A stretch of 64,000 nucleotides of DNA. It comes from JAJXXT01 sp963764465 (GTDB lineage: Bacteria; Pseudomonadota; Alphaproteobacteria; Acetobacterales; Acetobacteraceae). Position numbers and translations under genes: made by a program. Where the stretch lies: contig CAVXSO010000006.1 in assembly GCA_963764465.1 (NCBI GenBank), positions 620,001-684,000 of the forward strand, read 5' to 3'. Shown one piece after another: positions 24,840 to 33,720 of this stretch (its first letter is position 1; every line of letters begins with the position of its first letter). The notes below the pieces were generated by a model. The model searched no databases. It was not told where the DNA came from and saw nothing but the letters and a program-made list of their open reading frames with translations.

Positions 24840-26915
24840 GTGTCCGCCCCCAATCCCCCCGCGCGCGCCGTCCAGACGCCAGACCTCCTCCCCGTCCTGG
24901 CGCCGCTGGAATCGCTCCCCGGCATCGGCCCCGCGCTCGCGAAGCTGATCGAGCGCGCCGCCGGCGGCCCGCGCGTCGCCGACCTCCTGCTCCACCTGCC
25001 GCAGAATTACGTGGACCGCAGGGAGCGCAGCACCTGGGCCACCGCCCGCCCCGGCGCCATCGCGACGCTGGAGGTCACGGTCGAGCGCATCGAAAAGCCG
25101 CGCACCTCCCGCCAGCCCACCCGCGTCATCTGCCACGACGAATCCGGCTCCGGCGAACTCGTCTTCTTCGGCCGCTACCCGGAGGCGCGCCTGCCCGTCG
25201 GCGCCCGCATCCTCGTCTCCGGCCGCATCGGGGAGCGCGGCGGCATGCCGCACCCGGACTTCATCGTCCCCGCCGACACGCCGCACGAACTCCCCGCCAT
25301 CGAGCCGGTCTGGGGCCTCACCGCCGGCCTGCTTCCCTGGCACCTGCGCCGCGCCTTCGCGCACGCGCTTCCCCGCCTGCCAGACCTCCCGGAGTGGCAG
25401 GACCCCACCTTCAAGCGCCGCCGCGCCTGGCCGGACTTCGCCGCCGCGCTGCGCGCGCTGCACGCCCCCGACGAGATCCCCACGCCAGCCCTCCGCGCCC
25501 GCCTCGCCTACGACGAGCTCCTCGCCGACCAGCTGCAGACCGCCCTCGTCCGCCGCCGCGAGCGCAGCCTGCCCGGCCGCCCCCTCACCGGCGACGGCAA
25601 GCTCCGCCGCGCCGCCCTCGCCCGCTTCGGCCACAGCCTCACGCCCGGCCAGGCCCAGGTGCTGGCCGAGATCGACGCCGACCTCGCCGCACCCCACCGC
25701 ATGCTGCGCCTGCTGCAGGGCGACGTCGGCTCCGGCAAGACCCTGGTCGCCGCGCTGGCGATGCTCCGCGCCGCGGAGTCCGGCGCGCAATCGGCGATGA
25801 TGGCGCCCACGGAGCTTCTCGCCCGCCAGCACAACGCCACCCTCGCGCGCTTCATGCCGGTGGAGGTCGCCCTCCTCACCGGCGCCACCCCGCAGGCCGA
25901 GCGCCGCCGCGTCCTCGCGGGCCTCGCCGACGGCTCCATCCCCATCGTCGTCGGCACCCACGCCCTCGTGCAGGAGGGTGTCGCCTTCCACGACCTCGCG
26001 CTCGCCGTGGTGGACGAGCAGCACCGCTTCGGCGTCCGCCAGCGCGCCGAGCTCTCCCGCAAGGGCAACGCGGTCGATCTCCTGGTCATGACCGCCACCC
26101 CCATCCCCCGCACCCTCCTCCTCACCCAATGGGGCGAGATGGCCGTCTCCCGCCTCACCGGCCGCCCCGCCGGCCGCAAGCCCATCGCCACCACGCTGCA
26201 CGCGCTCTCCACGCTCCCCCGCGTCATCGAGGCGATCGGCCGCAAGCTCGCGGAGGGCGCCAGCGTCTACTGGGTCTGCCCCCTCGTCGCCGAAAGCGAG
26301 TTTCTCGATGTCGCCGCCGCCGAGGCCCGCCACGCCACCCTCAGGGAAATTTTCGGCGACCAGGTCGGCCTCGCCCACGGCCGCCAGGACGCGGAGGCGC
26401 GCGCCGCGACCCTGGAAGCCTTCGCGCGCGGCAAGCTCCGCCTCCTCGTCGCCACCACCGTCATCGAGGTCGGCGTCGACGTCCCCTCCGCCTCGGTCAT
26501 GGTCGTCGAGCACGCGGAGCGGTTCGGCCTCGCCCAGCTCCACCAGCTCCGCGGCCGCGTCGGCCGCGGCGCAACCCAGAGCTTCTGCCTCCTGCTGCAC
26601 GCCGACGACCCCACCGGCGCCGCGAAGCGCCGCCTCACCCTGCTGCGCGAAACCGACGACGGGTTTCGCATCGCGGAGGCCGACTTCCAGGGCCGCGGCG
26701 GCGGCGACGCGCTCGGCACCCGCCAGTCCGGCCTCCCCGGCTTTCGCATCGCCGACCCCGAGGCCGACGGCCGCGCGCTCGCCATCGCCGCCAAGGACGC
26801 CGCCCTGCTCCTGCACCGCGACCCCCACCTGGAATCCCCCCGCGGCCAGGCCGCCCGCCTGCTGCTGCGCTTCTTCGCCCGCGACCGCGGCATGCGCGCC
26901 CTGCTCGCGGGCTAA
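24840..26915 (+). CDS. recG: ATP-dependent DNA helicase RecG
   Basis: 691 residues from GTG at 24840, the normal RecG length. It remodels stalled replication forks and Holliday junctions. The wedge domain (residues ~65-190) is followed by the SF2 motor with LLQGDVGSGKTLVAALAML, DEQHRFG and HQLRGRVGRG. The open frame to 24684 is not needed and would overlap sdhE. Divergent from sdhE; the spacer holds a 14-bp duplicated CCCCAATCGCCGCC. Confidence 0.97.
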   Translation: MSAPNPPARAVQTPDLLPVLAPLESLPGIGPALAKLIERAAGGPRVADLLLHLPQNYVDRRERSTWATARPGAIATLEVTVERIEKPRTSRQPTRVICHDESGSGELVFFGRYPEARLPVGARILVSGRIGERGGMPHPDFIVPADTPHELPAIEPVWGLTAGLLPWHLRRAFAHALPRLPDLPEWQDPTFKRRRAWPDFAAALRALHAPDEIPTPALRARLAYDELLADQLQTALVRRRERSLPGRPLTGDGKLRRAALARFGHSLTPGQAQVLAEIDADLAAPHRMLRLLQGDVGSGKTLVAALAMLRAAESGAQSAMMAPTELLARQHNATLARFMPVEVALLTGATPQAERRRVLAGLADGSIPIVVGTHALVQEGVAFHDLALAVVDEQHRFGVRQRAELSRKGNAVDLLVMTATPIPRTLLLTQWGEMAVSRLTGRPAGRKPIATTLHALSTLPRVIEAIGRKLAEGASVYWVCPLVAESEFLDVAAAEARHATLREIFGDQVGLAHGRQDAEARAATLEAFARGKLRLLVATTVIEVGVDVPSASVMVVEHAERFGLAQLHQLRGRVGRGATQSFCLLLHADDPTGAAKRRLTLLRETDDGFRIAEADFQGRGGGDALGTRQSGLPGFRIADPEADGRALAIAAKDAALLLHRDPHLESPRGQAARLLLRFFARDRGMRALLAG

Positions 26916-27057
26916 GGCCCCGCACGGCCCGCCGCCGGACCGGTCGAACCTCACGAACCCGTTAAACCTCGGCAAACCGCGCCGCTCCGGGGGTTGCAAA
27001 CCGCGCTCCCGCTGTTACCACCGCCGCCCGTCAACGCGCGTCGCATCGGGGGGATTC

Positions 27058-27825
27058 GTGACGTCACTGGTCGAGATCGAGGGGCTGACCAAGCGCTTCG
27101 GCAGCTTTACCGCCGTGGACCGCATCAGCTTCACCGTCGCCCGCGGCGAGGTGCTCGGCTTCCTCGGCCCCAACGGCGCCGGCAAGTCCACCACCATGCG
27201 CATGCTCGCGGGCTTCATGGAGCCCACGGCGGGCACCGCACGCATCATGGGCCACGACGTCCGCACGGACTCCGTCGCCGCCCGCCGCGTGCTCGGCTTC
27301 CTGCCGGAGGGCGCGCCCACCTACCCGGAAATGTCCGTCTCCGGCTTTCTGTCCTTCGCCGCCGCGGTGCGCGGCTACACCGGCCGCGAACGCGCCATCA
27401 AGGTCGCGGCCGCCATGGAACTCACGGGCCTCGAAGGCGTCCGCCTCCAGCCGGTCGAAACGCTCTCGAAAGGATTCAAGCGCCGCGTCGGCCTCGCCCA
27501 GGCCCTCCTGCACGACCCGCCGGTCCTGGTGCTGGACGAACCCACGGACGGGCTCGACCCCAACCAGAAGCACGAGGTCCGCACCCTCATCGAGCGCATG
27601 GCCCCGCACAAGGCGATCATCGTCTCCACCCACATCCTGGAAGAGGTGGACGCCGTCTGCACCCGCGCCATCATCATCGCCCGCGGCCGCATCGTCGCCG
27701 ACGCCACGCCGAAGGAACTCGAAAAACTCCACCCCAGCGGCAAGCTCGAAGAGGTGTTCCGCGCGCTCACGCACGACGTCTCCCGCACGCCGACCCAGCC
27801 ACAAGAAACGAAAGCCGCCGCCTGA
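27058..27825 (+). CDS. ABC transporter ATP-binding protein (GldA-like)
   Basis: 255 residues from GTG at 27058, preceded by a GGGGGG tract. Walker A is GPNGAGKST, the signature motif is LSKGFKRRVGLAQ (Lys-Gly form typical of GldA/NatA proteins) and Walker B is VLVLDEPTDGLDP. It begins a four-gene operon: permease 1 bp downstream, then a GldG-like protein and a DUF4340 protein. In Bacteroidetes GldA/F/G are linked to gliding and secretion; in proteobacteria this set has no settled function. Confidence 0.93.
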   Translation: MTSLVEIEGLTKRFGSFTAVDRISFTVARGEVLGFLGPNGAGKSTTMRMLAGFMEPTAGTARIMGHDVRTDSVAARRVLGFLPEGAPTYPEMSVSGFLSFAAAVRGYTGRERAIKVAAAMELTGLEGVRLQPVETLSKGFKRRVGLAQALLHDPPVLVLDEPTDGLDPNQKHEVRTLIERMAPHKAIIVSTHILEEVDAVCTRAIIIARGRIVADATPKELEKLHPSGKLEEVFRALTHDVSRTPTQPQETKAAA

Positions 27826-27826
27826 C

Positions 27827-28558
27827 ATGCGCGCCATCCTCGTCGTCACGAAACGCGAACTGGGCTCCTATGTCGCAACCCCCGTCGCCGCCGTCTTCAT
27901 CGTCATCTTCCTGGTGATCCAGGGGCTGCTCACCTTCAACCTCGGCGGCTTCTTCCAGCGCAACCAGGACGACCTCGCCGCCTTCTTCAACTTCATCCCC
28001 TGGGTCTTCCTCCTCCTCGTCCCCGCCATCACCATGCGCCTCTGGGCGGAGGAGCGCCGCCTCGGCACGATCGAGATGCTGCTCACCCTGCCCATCACCC
28101 AGGGCCAGGCCGTCATCGGCAAGTTCCTCGCCGCCTGGATCTTCTGCATCGCCGCCCTCGTCCTCACCTTCCCCTTCGTCATCACCGTCAACGTCCTCGG
28201 CTCGCCGGACAACGGTGCGATTCTCGCGGGCTACATCGGCGCCGCCTTCCTCGCCGGCTCCTTCCTCGCCATCGGCTCGGCGATGTCGGCCCTCACCCGC
28301 AACCAGGTCATCGCCTTCGTCCTCGGCGTCGCCGTCTGCTTCCTGTTCGCCGTCACCTCCTATCCCGTCGTCACCGCCTTCCTCTCCTCCGCGGTGCCGG
28401 AACTCGCGGTCCTCGCGCGGCGCATCTCCGTCGTCGCCCGCTTCCAGGGCTTCGTGCGCGGCGTGATCGACCTGCGCGACCTCGTCTTCTTCGCCTCCTT
28501 CATCGCCTTCTGGCTCTACCTCAACACGCTCTTCGTCAAAGCCCGGCAGACGGACTGA
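27827..28558 (+). CDS. ABC-2 type permease (GldF-like)
   Basis: 243 residues with six predicted membrane segments. It opens VTKRELGSYVATPVAAVF, the usual start of GldF-type permeases, and contains WAEERRLGTIEMLLTLPIT, the conserved cytoplasmic loop. One base separates it from the ATPase gene, and the GldG-like gene follows 3 bp later. It forms the membrane part of the putative exporter; the cargo is unknown. Confidence 0.93.
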   Translation: MRAILVVTKRELGSYVATPVAAVFIVIFLVIQGLLTFNLGGFFQRNQDDLAAFFNFIPWVFLLLVPAITMRLWAEERRLGTIEMLLTLPITQGQAVIGKFLAAWIFCIAALVLTFPFVITVNVLGSPDNGAILAGYIGAAFLAGSFLAIGSAMSALTRNQVIAFVLGVAVCFLFAVTSYPVVTAFLSSAVPELAVLARRISVVARFQGFVRGVIDLRDLVFFASFIAFWLYLNTLFVKARQTD

Positions 28559-28561
28559 ACC

Positions 28562-30502
28562 ATGCGCCGTTTCATCATCGCAACATTATCCGTCCTCGGC
28601 GTGCTCGGCATCCTCGCCGGCATCAACCTCGCCGCGGAAACCCGCCTCGCCGGCCGCCAGCTCGACCTCACCCAGGGCCAGGTCTACACGCTCTCGCCCG
28701 GCACCCGCGCCATCCTCGCCGGGCTCAAGGACCCGATCACCCTCAAATTCTACTTCTCCAGCCTGCTCGGCACGAAGGTCCCCGCCTACGGCGCCTACGC
28801 CGACCGCGTGCGCGCCATGCTCGCCCAGTACGTCCAGGCCTCGCACGGCATGCTGCGCGTCGAGAACTACGACCCGCTTCCCTTCAGCCCCACCGAGGAC
28901 CAGGCCCTCGGCTACGGCCTGCAGGGCGTGCCCGTCGACCAGGCCGGCACCGCGGTCTATTTCGGCGTGGTCGGCACCGACCTGCTCGACGACGAGGCCA
29001 CGATCCCGTTCATGCAGCCCAGCCGCGAGAACTTCCTCGAATACGACCTGACGAAGCTGGTCTACCAGCTCTCAAATCCGGTGCGCCCGAAGATCGGCCT
29101 GATGTCGCCGCTGCCGGCCGACGGCGACATGCAGCTCATGATGATGACGCACAATCCCCAGGCCGCCGCGCCCTGGGCCTCCGTCGCCGTGCTGCGCCAG
29201 AGCTTCGACGTCGCCGACATCCCCACCACCGCCCAGGTCATCCCCGCGGACATCAAGGTCCTGGTCCTGCTGCAGCCGCAACACCTGTCGCAGACGACGC
29301 TCTACGCCATCGACCAGTTCGTCATGCGCGGCGGCCGCCTGATGCTGCTCGTCGACCCCGCGAGCGAGGCGCAGGCAGAGGCGCCCTCGCCCACCGGCCA
29401 GCCGCCCTCGGACACGGCGAGCAACCTCGAGCCGCTGCTGCACGAGTGGGGCATCGCCTACGACCCCCACAAGGTCGTGGGCGACCTCGACGGCGCCTGG
29501 GCCGTGCAGGCCCCCGCCGGCTCGCGCGTCAGCTCCGTGGACTACGTCGCCTGGTTCAACATCACGAACAGCACCCCTGGGGGCATCAACCGCGCCGACC
29601 CCGCGACCGCGGACCTCCAGCAGGTCACCGTCGCCTCGCCCGGCTTCATCAGCAAGCTGCCGGGTGCCGCGATCGACTTCACCCCGCTGCTCACCAGCGG
29701 CAAGCAGTCGGACCTGCTCGATGCCTCGCAGGTCGGCGCGCTCGCCGATCCCGTGAAGATCCTCGCCGGCTTCAAGCCCGCGGGCCACGGCTACGTCATC
29801 GCCGCCCGCGTCTCCGGCATGCTCCACTCCGCCTTCAAGGCCCCGCCGCCGGAGGCCAAGGGCCCCGACGGCAAGCCCGTGCCGCGCCCCAAGGATTTCC
29901 CCGCCTACATCGGCGAGACGGCGAAGCCCGCGCAGATGGTCGTCATCGCCGATACCGACATCATGGCGAACCGCTTCTGGGTGCAGACACAGGACTTCTT
30001 CGGCCAGACCCAGACCACGCCGTTCAGCGACAACGGCGCCTTCATCGGCAACCTCGTCGGCACGCTCGCCGGCAGCGACGCGCTGCTCGGCCTGCGCGCG
30101 CGCGGCGTCACCGTGCGCCCCTTCACCCGCATCGACGCCATGCAGCGCGTGGCGGAGGCCCGCTTCCGCCGCACGGAGCAGGAACTGCAGGCGCATCTCG
30201 AGGCGGCCCAGAAACAACTCACCGCGCTGCGCACCGGACGCGGGCTTAAGGATGGGGGCGGGAAGGGCGCCTCCGCCGTCATCACCGAGCAGCAGCGCCA
30301 GGCCATCAGCAAGCTCGAAACCGACATGATCGACACCCGCACGCGCCTCAGGCAGGTGCAGTTCGACCTGCGGCGCGACATCCAGTCGCTCGAGGACACG
30401 ATCCGCCTCGTCGATGTCGCGGCCGTGCCCCTCCTCCTCGTGGTGTTCGCGATCGGGCTCGCCGCCGCCCGCGCGCGCCGCCGCGCCCGTGCCAGGTCGT
30501 GA
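28562..30502 (+). CDS. GldG-like ABC auxiliary protein
   Basis: 646 residues. An N-terminal membrane anchor (~8-25) precedes a large periplasmic region with the GldG/IFT52-like fold (VYTLSPGTRAILAGLKDPITL). A coiled-coil stretch covers residues ~545-610, and a C-terminal membrane segment lies at ~620-637. The layout matches the uncharacterised ABC-type GldG family. The stop overlaps the GTG of the DUF4340 gene. Confidence 0.9.
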   Translation: MRRFIIATLSVLGVLGILAGINLAAETRLAGRQLDLTQGQVYTLSPGTRAILAGLKDPITLKFYFSSLLGTKVPAYGAYADRVRAMLAQYVQASHGMLRVENYDPLPFSPTEDQALGYGLQGVPVDQAGTAVYFGVVGTDLLDDEATIPFMQPSRENFLEYDLTKLVYQLSNPVRPKIGLMSPLPADGDMQLMMMTHNPQAAAPWASVAVLRQSFDVADIPTTAQVIPADIKVLVLLQPQHLSQTTLYAIDQFVMRGGRLMLLVDPASEAQAEAPSPTGQPPSDTASNLEPLLHEWGIAYDPHKVVGDLDGAWAVQAPAGSRVSSVDYVAWFNITNSTPGGINRADPATADLQQVTVASPGFISKLPGAAIDFTPLLTSGKQSDLLDASQVGALADPVKILAGFKPAGHGYVIAARVSGMLHSAFKAPPPEAKGPDGKPVPRPKDFPAYIGETAKPAQMVVIADTDIMANRFWVQTQDFFGQTQTTPFSDNGAFIGNLVGTLAGSDALLGLRARGVTVRPFTRIDAMQRVAEARFRRTEQELQAHLEAAQKQLTALRTGRGLKDGGGKGASAVITEQQRQAISKLETDMIDTRTRLRQVQFDLRRDIQSLEDTIRLVDVAAVPLLLVVFAIGLAAARARRRARARS

Positions 30503-31746
30503 GGCAGACCATGCTCCGCACCGAACGCCGCAGCCTCCTCCTCTTCGCCGCCGGCATCATCGTGGCCTACGCCGGCTGGCAGGTCGGCCCCGGCTCAATC
30601 CCCGCCCCCACCACCAATGTCGGGCGCGGCCAGCTCGTCTTCCCGGACCTCGCGGCCAGGCTCGCCGACGTGCGCCGCATCGCGATCGAAAGCGCCGGCA
30701 AGACCATCGTCCTGCTGCCACGCACGGACGGAAGCTGGGGCCTCGAGGATCGCGGCCGCTACCCGGTGCAGACGGACAAGCTGCGCGCCATGCTCACCGG
30801 CCTCACCCTGATCCGCCAGGTCGAGCCGCGCACCGCGGACCGCGCGCTCTACGGCAAGATCGGCGTCGAGAACGCGGGCGCCGCCGGCGGCTCCTCAACC
30901 CAGGTCACGCTGTTCGGCGCCAAGGGCGGCGTGATCGCCTCGCTCATCGTCGGCCACAAGCGCGTCCGCGCCGCCGGCGGCCTGCCGGACGAGCTCTATA
31001 TCCGCCATCCCGGCCACAAGCAGAGCTGGCTCGCCCAAGGTTCGGCCGATGGGGGCGCACTCTCGGTCGATGCGGACCCGCAACTCTGGCTCGACCGCTC
31101 CATCGTGGACATCGGCCGCGACCGCATCGCCGGCGTCACCTCCACGCAGGGCGGCACGACGCTCGATTTCGCCCCCAAGGACGGCAAGCTGGAGCTCACC
31201 AGCCCCACCGACCACCCGAAGCTCGACACCTACAAGCTCGACGACGTGTACGGCGCGCTCACCGGCCTCACGCTGGAAGACGTCGCCCCCGCCACGGCGG
31301 AAGCAGGCACGCCCGCCGGCACCTCGGTCTTCCGCACCACGGACGGGCTCAGCCTCACCGTCCACCTGTTCCGTGACGGCAAAAATCTCTGGGCGCAGTT
31401 CCAGGCGGCGGGCAAGGGCGCCGCCCCGCTCGAAGCGAAGCTGCGCGGCTGGACCTACCGCATCGGCAGCTGGATGCAGGCGCAACTTGCCCCCAGCCTC
31501 GCCGACCTCAAGGCCACCCCGCCCACCGGCACCGCTCCCACCGGCACCGCTCCCACGGGCACCGCTCCCACCGGCGCCGCTCCCACCGGCACCGCGCCCA
31601 GCGGTACGGCCCCGGCCAGCCCCGCGGCAGCCCCCCCCGCCGCTGCCGCACCGCCCCCACCAACCTCCCCGGCGCCAACCTCCCCGGCGCCAACCTCCGC
31701 AGCACCAACCTCCCCGGCGACCCCGGCCCCCACCACCGGCAAGTGA
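30499..31746 (+). CDS. DUF4340 protein with repetitive C-terminal tail
   Basis: 415 residues from GTG at 30499 (GTGA overlap); ATG at 30511 is an alternative. After an N-terminal membrane segment the DUF4340 domain follows (DVRRIAIESAGKTIVLLPR and later GLEDRGRYPV). DUF4340 proteins habitually accompany GldA/F/G operons. The last ~85 residues are Pro/Ala/Thr/Ser repeats, which may span the cell wall or be neutral slippage products. The stop overlaps the NUDIX start. Confidence 0.88.
   Translation: MRQTMLRTERRSLLLFAAGIIVAYAGWQVGPGSIPAPTTNVGRGQLVFPDLAARLADVRRIAIESAGKTIVLLPRTDGSWGLEDRGRYPVQTDKLRAMLTGLTLIRQVEPRTADRALYGKIGVENAGAAGGSSTQVTLFGAKGGVIASLIVGHKRVRAAGGLPDELYIRHPGHKQSWLAQGSADGGALSVDADPQLWLDRSIVDIGRDRIAGVTSTQGGTTLDFAPKDGKLELTSPTDHPKLDTYKLDDVYGALTGLTLEDVAPATAEAGTPAGTSVFRTTDGLSLTVHLFRDGKNLWAQFQAAGKGAAPLEAKLRGWTYRIGSWMQAQLAPSLADLKATPPTGTAPTGTAPTGTAPTGAAPTGTAPSGTAPASPAAAPPAAAAPPPPTSPAPTSPAPTSAAPTSPATPAPTTGK
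31522..31611. repeat. 15-bp tandem repeat in the DUF4340 gene tail
   Basis: Six units of the type CCCACCGGCACCGCT encode PTGTA pentapeptides. A second short array of CCAACCTCCCCGGCG units follows near 31660-31720. The repeats are in frame, so only the tail length changes. Confidence 0.9.
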
Positions 31747-32204
31747 ACCCGGAACGACACAACGGCGGGCAGGCCGGCCGGGAATACCCCGCCCGCCCCA
31801 TCGTCGGCATCGGCATCGTGGTGCTGCGCCCGGGCGCCCTGCTCGCCATCCGCCGCGCCCGCCCGCCCGCTCAGGGCAGCTGGAGCCTGCCGGGAGGCGC
31901 CCAGAAAACCGGCGAGACCGCGCAGCAGGCCGCCCGCCGCGAACTCGCGGAGGAAACCGGGCTCGAGGTCGGCCAGCTGCATCTCGCCGGCCAGGCCGAC
32001 AGCATCACGCGCGACCCGGACGGGCGCGTTCGTTACCACTATACAATCATCGACTTCGCCGCGATGTGGACCGGCGGCATCGCGCGCGCGGGCGGCGACG
32101 CCGCTGAACTGCGCTGGATCAACTTCGAGATGATGGATCAATATTTGTCATGGAGCGAGGCCAGGCGCATCGTTTCCGTTGCCCGCGATCTGCTGAAATG
32201 TTAA
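31743..32204 (+). CDS. NUDIX hydrolase
   Basis: 153 residues. The Nudix box is GGAQKTGETAQQAARREL followed by AEETGLEV, with all the metal-binding Glu residues. It hydrolyses nucleoside-diphosphate-linked substrates; the substrate is not predictable, though the closing Trp/Arg pattern resembles ADP-ribose pyrophosphatase-like members. The GTGA overlap couples it to the DUF4340 gene. Confidence 0.92.
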   Translation: MNPERHNGGQAGREYPARPIVGIGIVVLRPGALLAIRRARPPAQGSWSLPGGAQKTGETAQQAARRELAEETGLEVGQLHLAGQADSITRDPDGRVRYHYTIIDFAAMWTGGIARAGGDAAELRWINFEMMDQYLSWSEARRIVSVARDLLKC

Positions 32205-32213
32205 GCGGGCGAT

Positions 32214-32534
32214 ATGAAAATGTTCCTCCTGCTGATCGCGCTCGTTGGCGCCGGGGCCCTCTTCTACCCCTCCTGGCATGAGCACACGGCCTCCGCCTGC
32301 GAGGCGCTGAACAAGCGCGCGGGCGAGATCGCGAACCAGGAAATGCGCGCCCTGCCCTACGCCACCGCGCAATCGGCACCCCAGGGCCTGCTGCGGGATT
32401 CCTCGGGCGGCGTCGTCGCCGCCACGCTCGACACCGTCCTGCCCGGCGCCCCGGCCGCCGTCGGCTGCGCCGTCGGCTACTGGCGCCTCGTGGCGAGCCC
32501 GGACCTCAACCGCCTGATGGCCTCCGCCCACTAA
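32214..32534 (+). CDS. Small exported protein, paralogue 1
   Basis: 106 residues, function unknown. The N-terminal hydrophobic segment (MKMFLLLIALVGAGALFYP) is an anchor or signal. The motif HEHTASACEAL and the closing VGYWRLVASPDLNRLMASAH match a second gene at 32955. Two Cys are shared. It starts 9 bp after the NUDIX gene and may be cotranscribed. Confidence 0.72.
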   Translation: MKMFLLLIALVGAGALFYPSWHEHTASACEALNKRAGEIANQEMRALPYATAQSAPQGLLRDSSGGVVAATLDTVLPGAPAAVGCAVGYWRLVASPDLNRLMASAH

Positions 32535-32954
32535 CCCGCGCGCACGAACCCGCGCCGGCAAAGCGAGCGCCACTCCGGCCGCCGAGCGCCGGCCCCGCGG
32601 CCAGGGGGTCGCGACCGTGCTCCCCGGCGGGGCACCGCCTTCCGCATCCGCGGCACGGCGCCGACGTCTCCCGGCCGGCATTGGCCGGTCCGTTCACCCA
32701 TCACCTTCCTGTCGCGAGCGTCAGCATGCTCGCACGGACAGACGGCGCGCAGGCTCGCGCCAGAAGCCGGCCGCGCGTCCCTCGGTCGTTCGCTCCAGGA
32801 ATTCCGCGGTTTCCCGCCGAGCCATCGGGCGGTTCCGCCACGAGGCCGCCGCCGTTTGCTTATTTTTTTCGACGTTGAGTTAAAACTTCGCAACAAATGA
32901 GCGCGTCGTAAAATTCTATTTGTGCGTTAAGTTATTATTTATTAGATAACACTC
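32535..32954. other. Intergenic region with an A/T-rich promoter patch
   Basis: 420 bp with no supportable gene. The first ~320 bp are GC-rich like the rest. From about 32858 to 32954 the DNA turns strikingly A/T-rich, with poly-T and TTATTATTTATTAGATAA just before the start of the second small exported protein. It is probably that gene's promoter. Confidence 0.65.
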
Positions 32955-33248
32955 ATGAAAGCCCTCCTCCTCTCCTTCGCCATCGCCGGCGGCGGCACCT
33001 TCCTCTACCTCCCCGCCGCCTACGAGCACACGGCCAACGCCTGCAGCGCGCTCGAAGCCCGCGCCGGCGACGTCGCCTATGCCCAGACCCCGCTCACCCG
33101 CGTCGTCCGCGACCCCGTGATCGAAATCGCGGACGCCGCCATCGGCTCCGCCCTGCCCCGCTTCGTCGTCTCGGTCAGCTGTGCCGCCGGCTACTGGCAG
33201 ACCGTGCTGCGCCCAGACTTCAACCTGACGCTCGCCTCCGCCAACTGA
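32955..33248 (+). CDS. Small exported protein, paralogue 2
   Basis: 97 residues, function unknown. It is clearly related to the protein at 32214: MKALLLSFAIAGGGTFLYLP leader, then YEHTANACSALEARAGDVA and AGYWQTVLRPDFNLTLASAN. Both Cys positions are conserved. Unlike its paralogue it has its own A/T-rich upstream region and no Shine-Dalgarno is obvious. Confidence 0.75.
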   Translation: MKALLLSFAIAGGGTFLYLPAAYEHTANACSALEARAGDVAYAQTPLTRVVRDPVIEIADAAIGSALPRFVVSVSCAAGYWQTVLRPDFNLTLASAN

Positions 33249-33314
33249 GGCCAGCCCCCGCGCACCCGGCGGCGCGCCCGTCGGCGCACCGGGGGGGATC
33301 GCCGGGGGGATCGC

Positions 33315-33692
33315 CTACATCTTCCAGCGCGGGGATTTCGGGGCCCCAGGCCCCTGCAGCGTGATCGCGAGCCCGCCCAGCACCACGCCGATCGCCGCCG
33401 GCAGCAGCCACACGGGCCGCATCAGCAGCGGCAGCACCAGCCAGTCCCACACCCATTGCGGGGCATTGCCGTGCACCATCTGCGGCAGCGCCAGCAGCGT
33501 GGGGTTGTCCAGCATCGCCACCAGCTCCGCCAGGCTGGTCATCGGCGGCAGCATCGTTGCCAGCGCGAACGCGCCCACCAGCGCCATCGCGGCCGTCACC
33601 GCGAGAATCCGCACCAGCACCTGCTTGCCGGAACCCCGCCCCATCCTGCCGCCACCAGGCCTGCCGCCACCCGCCTTGCCGCGTCCGATCAC
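33315..33692 (-). CDS. Small membrane protein downstream of msrP
   Basis: 125 residues. A Gly/Arg-rich basic start precedes hydrophobic segments at about 28-48 and 90-112. MGRGSGKQVLVR inside is an alternative start. I do not recognise the family. It follows msrP by 28 bp on the same strand, where the heme membrane partner MsrQ would normally be, but it is far too short and lacks MsrQ's conserved His pattern. Confidence 0.6.
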   Translation of the reverse strand: MIGRGKAGGGRPGGGRMGRGSGKQVLVRILAVTAAMALVGAFALATMLPPMTSLAELVAMLDNPTLLALPQMVHGNAPQWVWDWLVLPLLMRPVWLLPAAIGVVLGGLAITLQGPGAPKSPRWKM

Positions 33693-33720
33693 TCGCCCCC
33701 CTTCGTGCCGCCCGCCGCCC

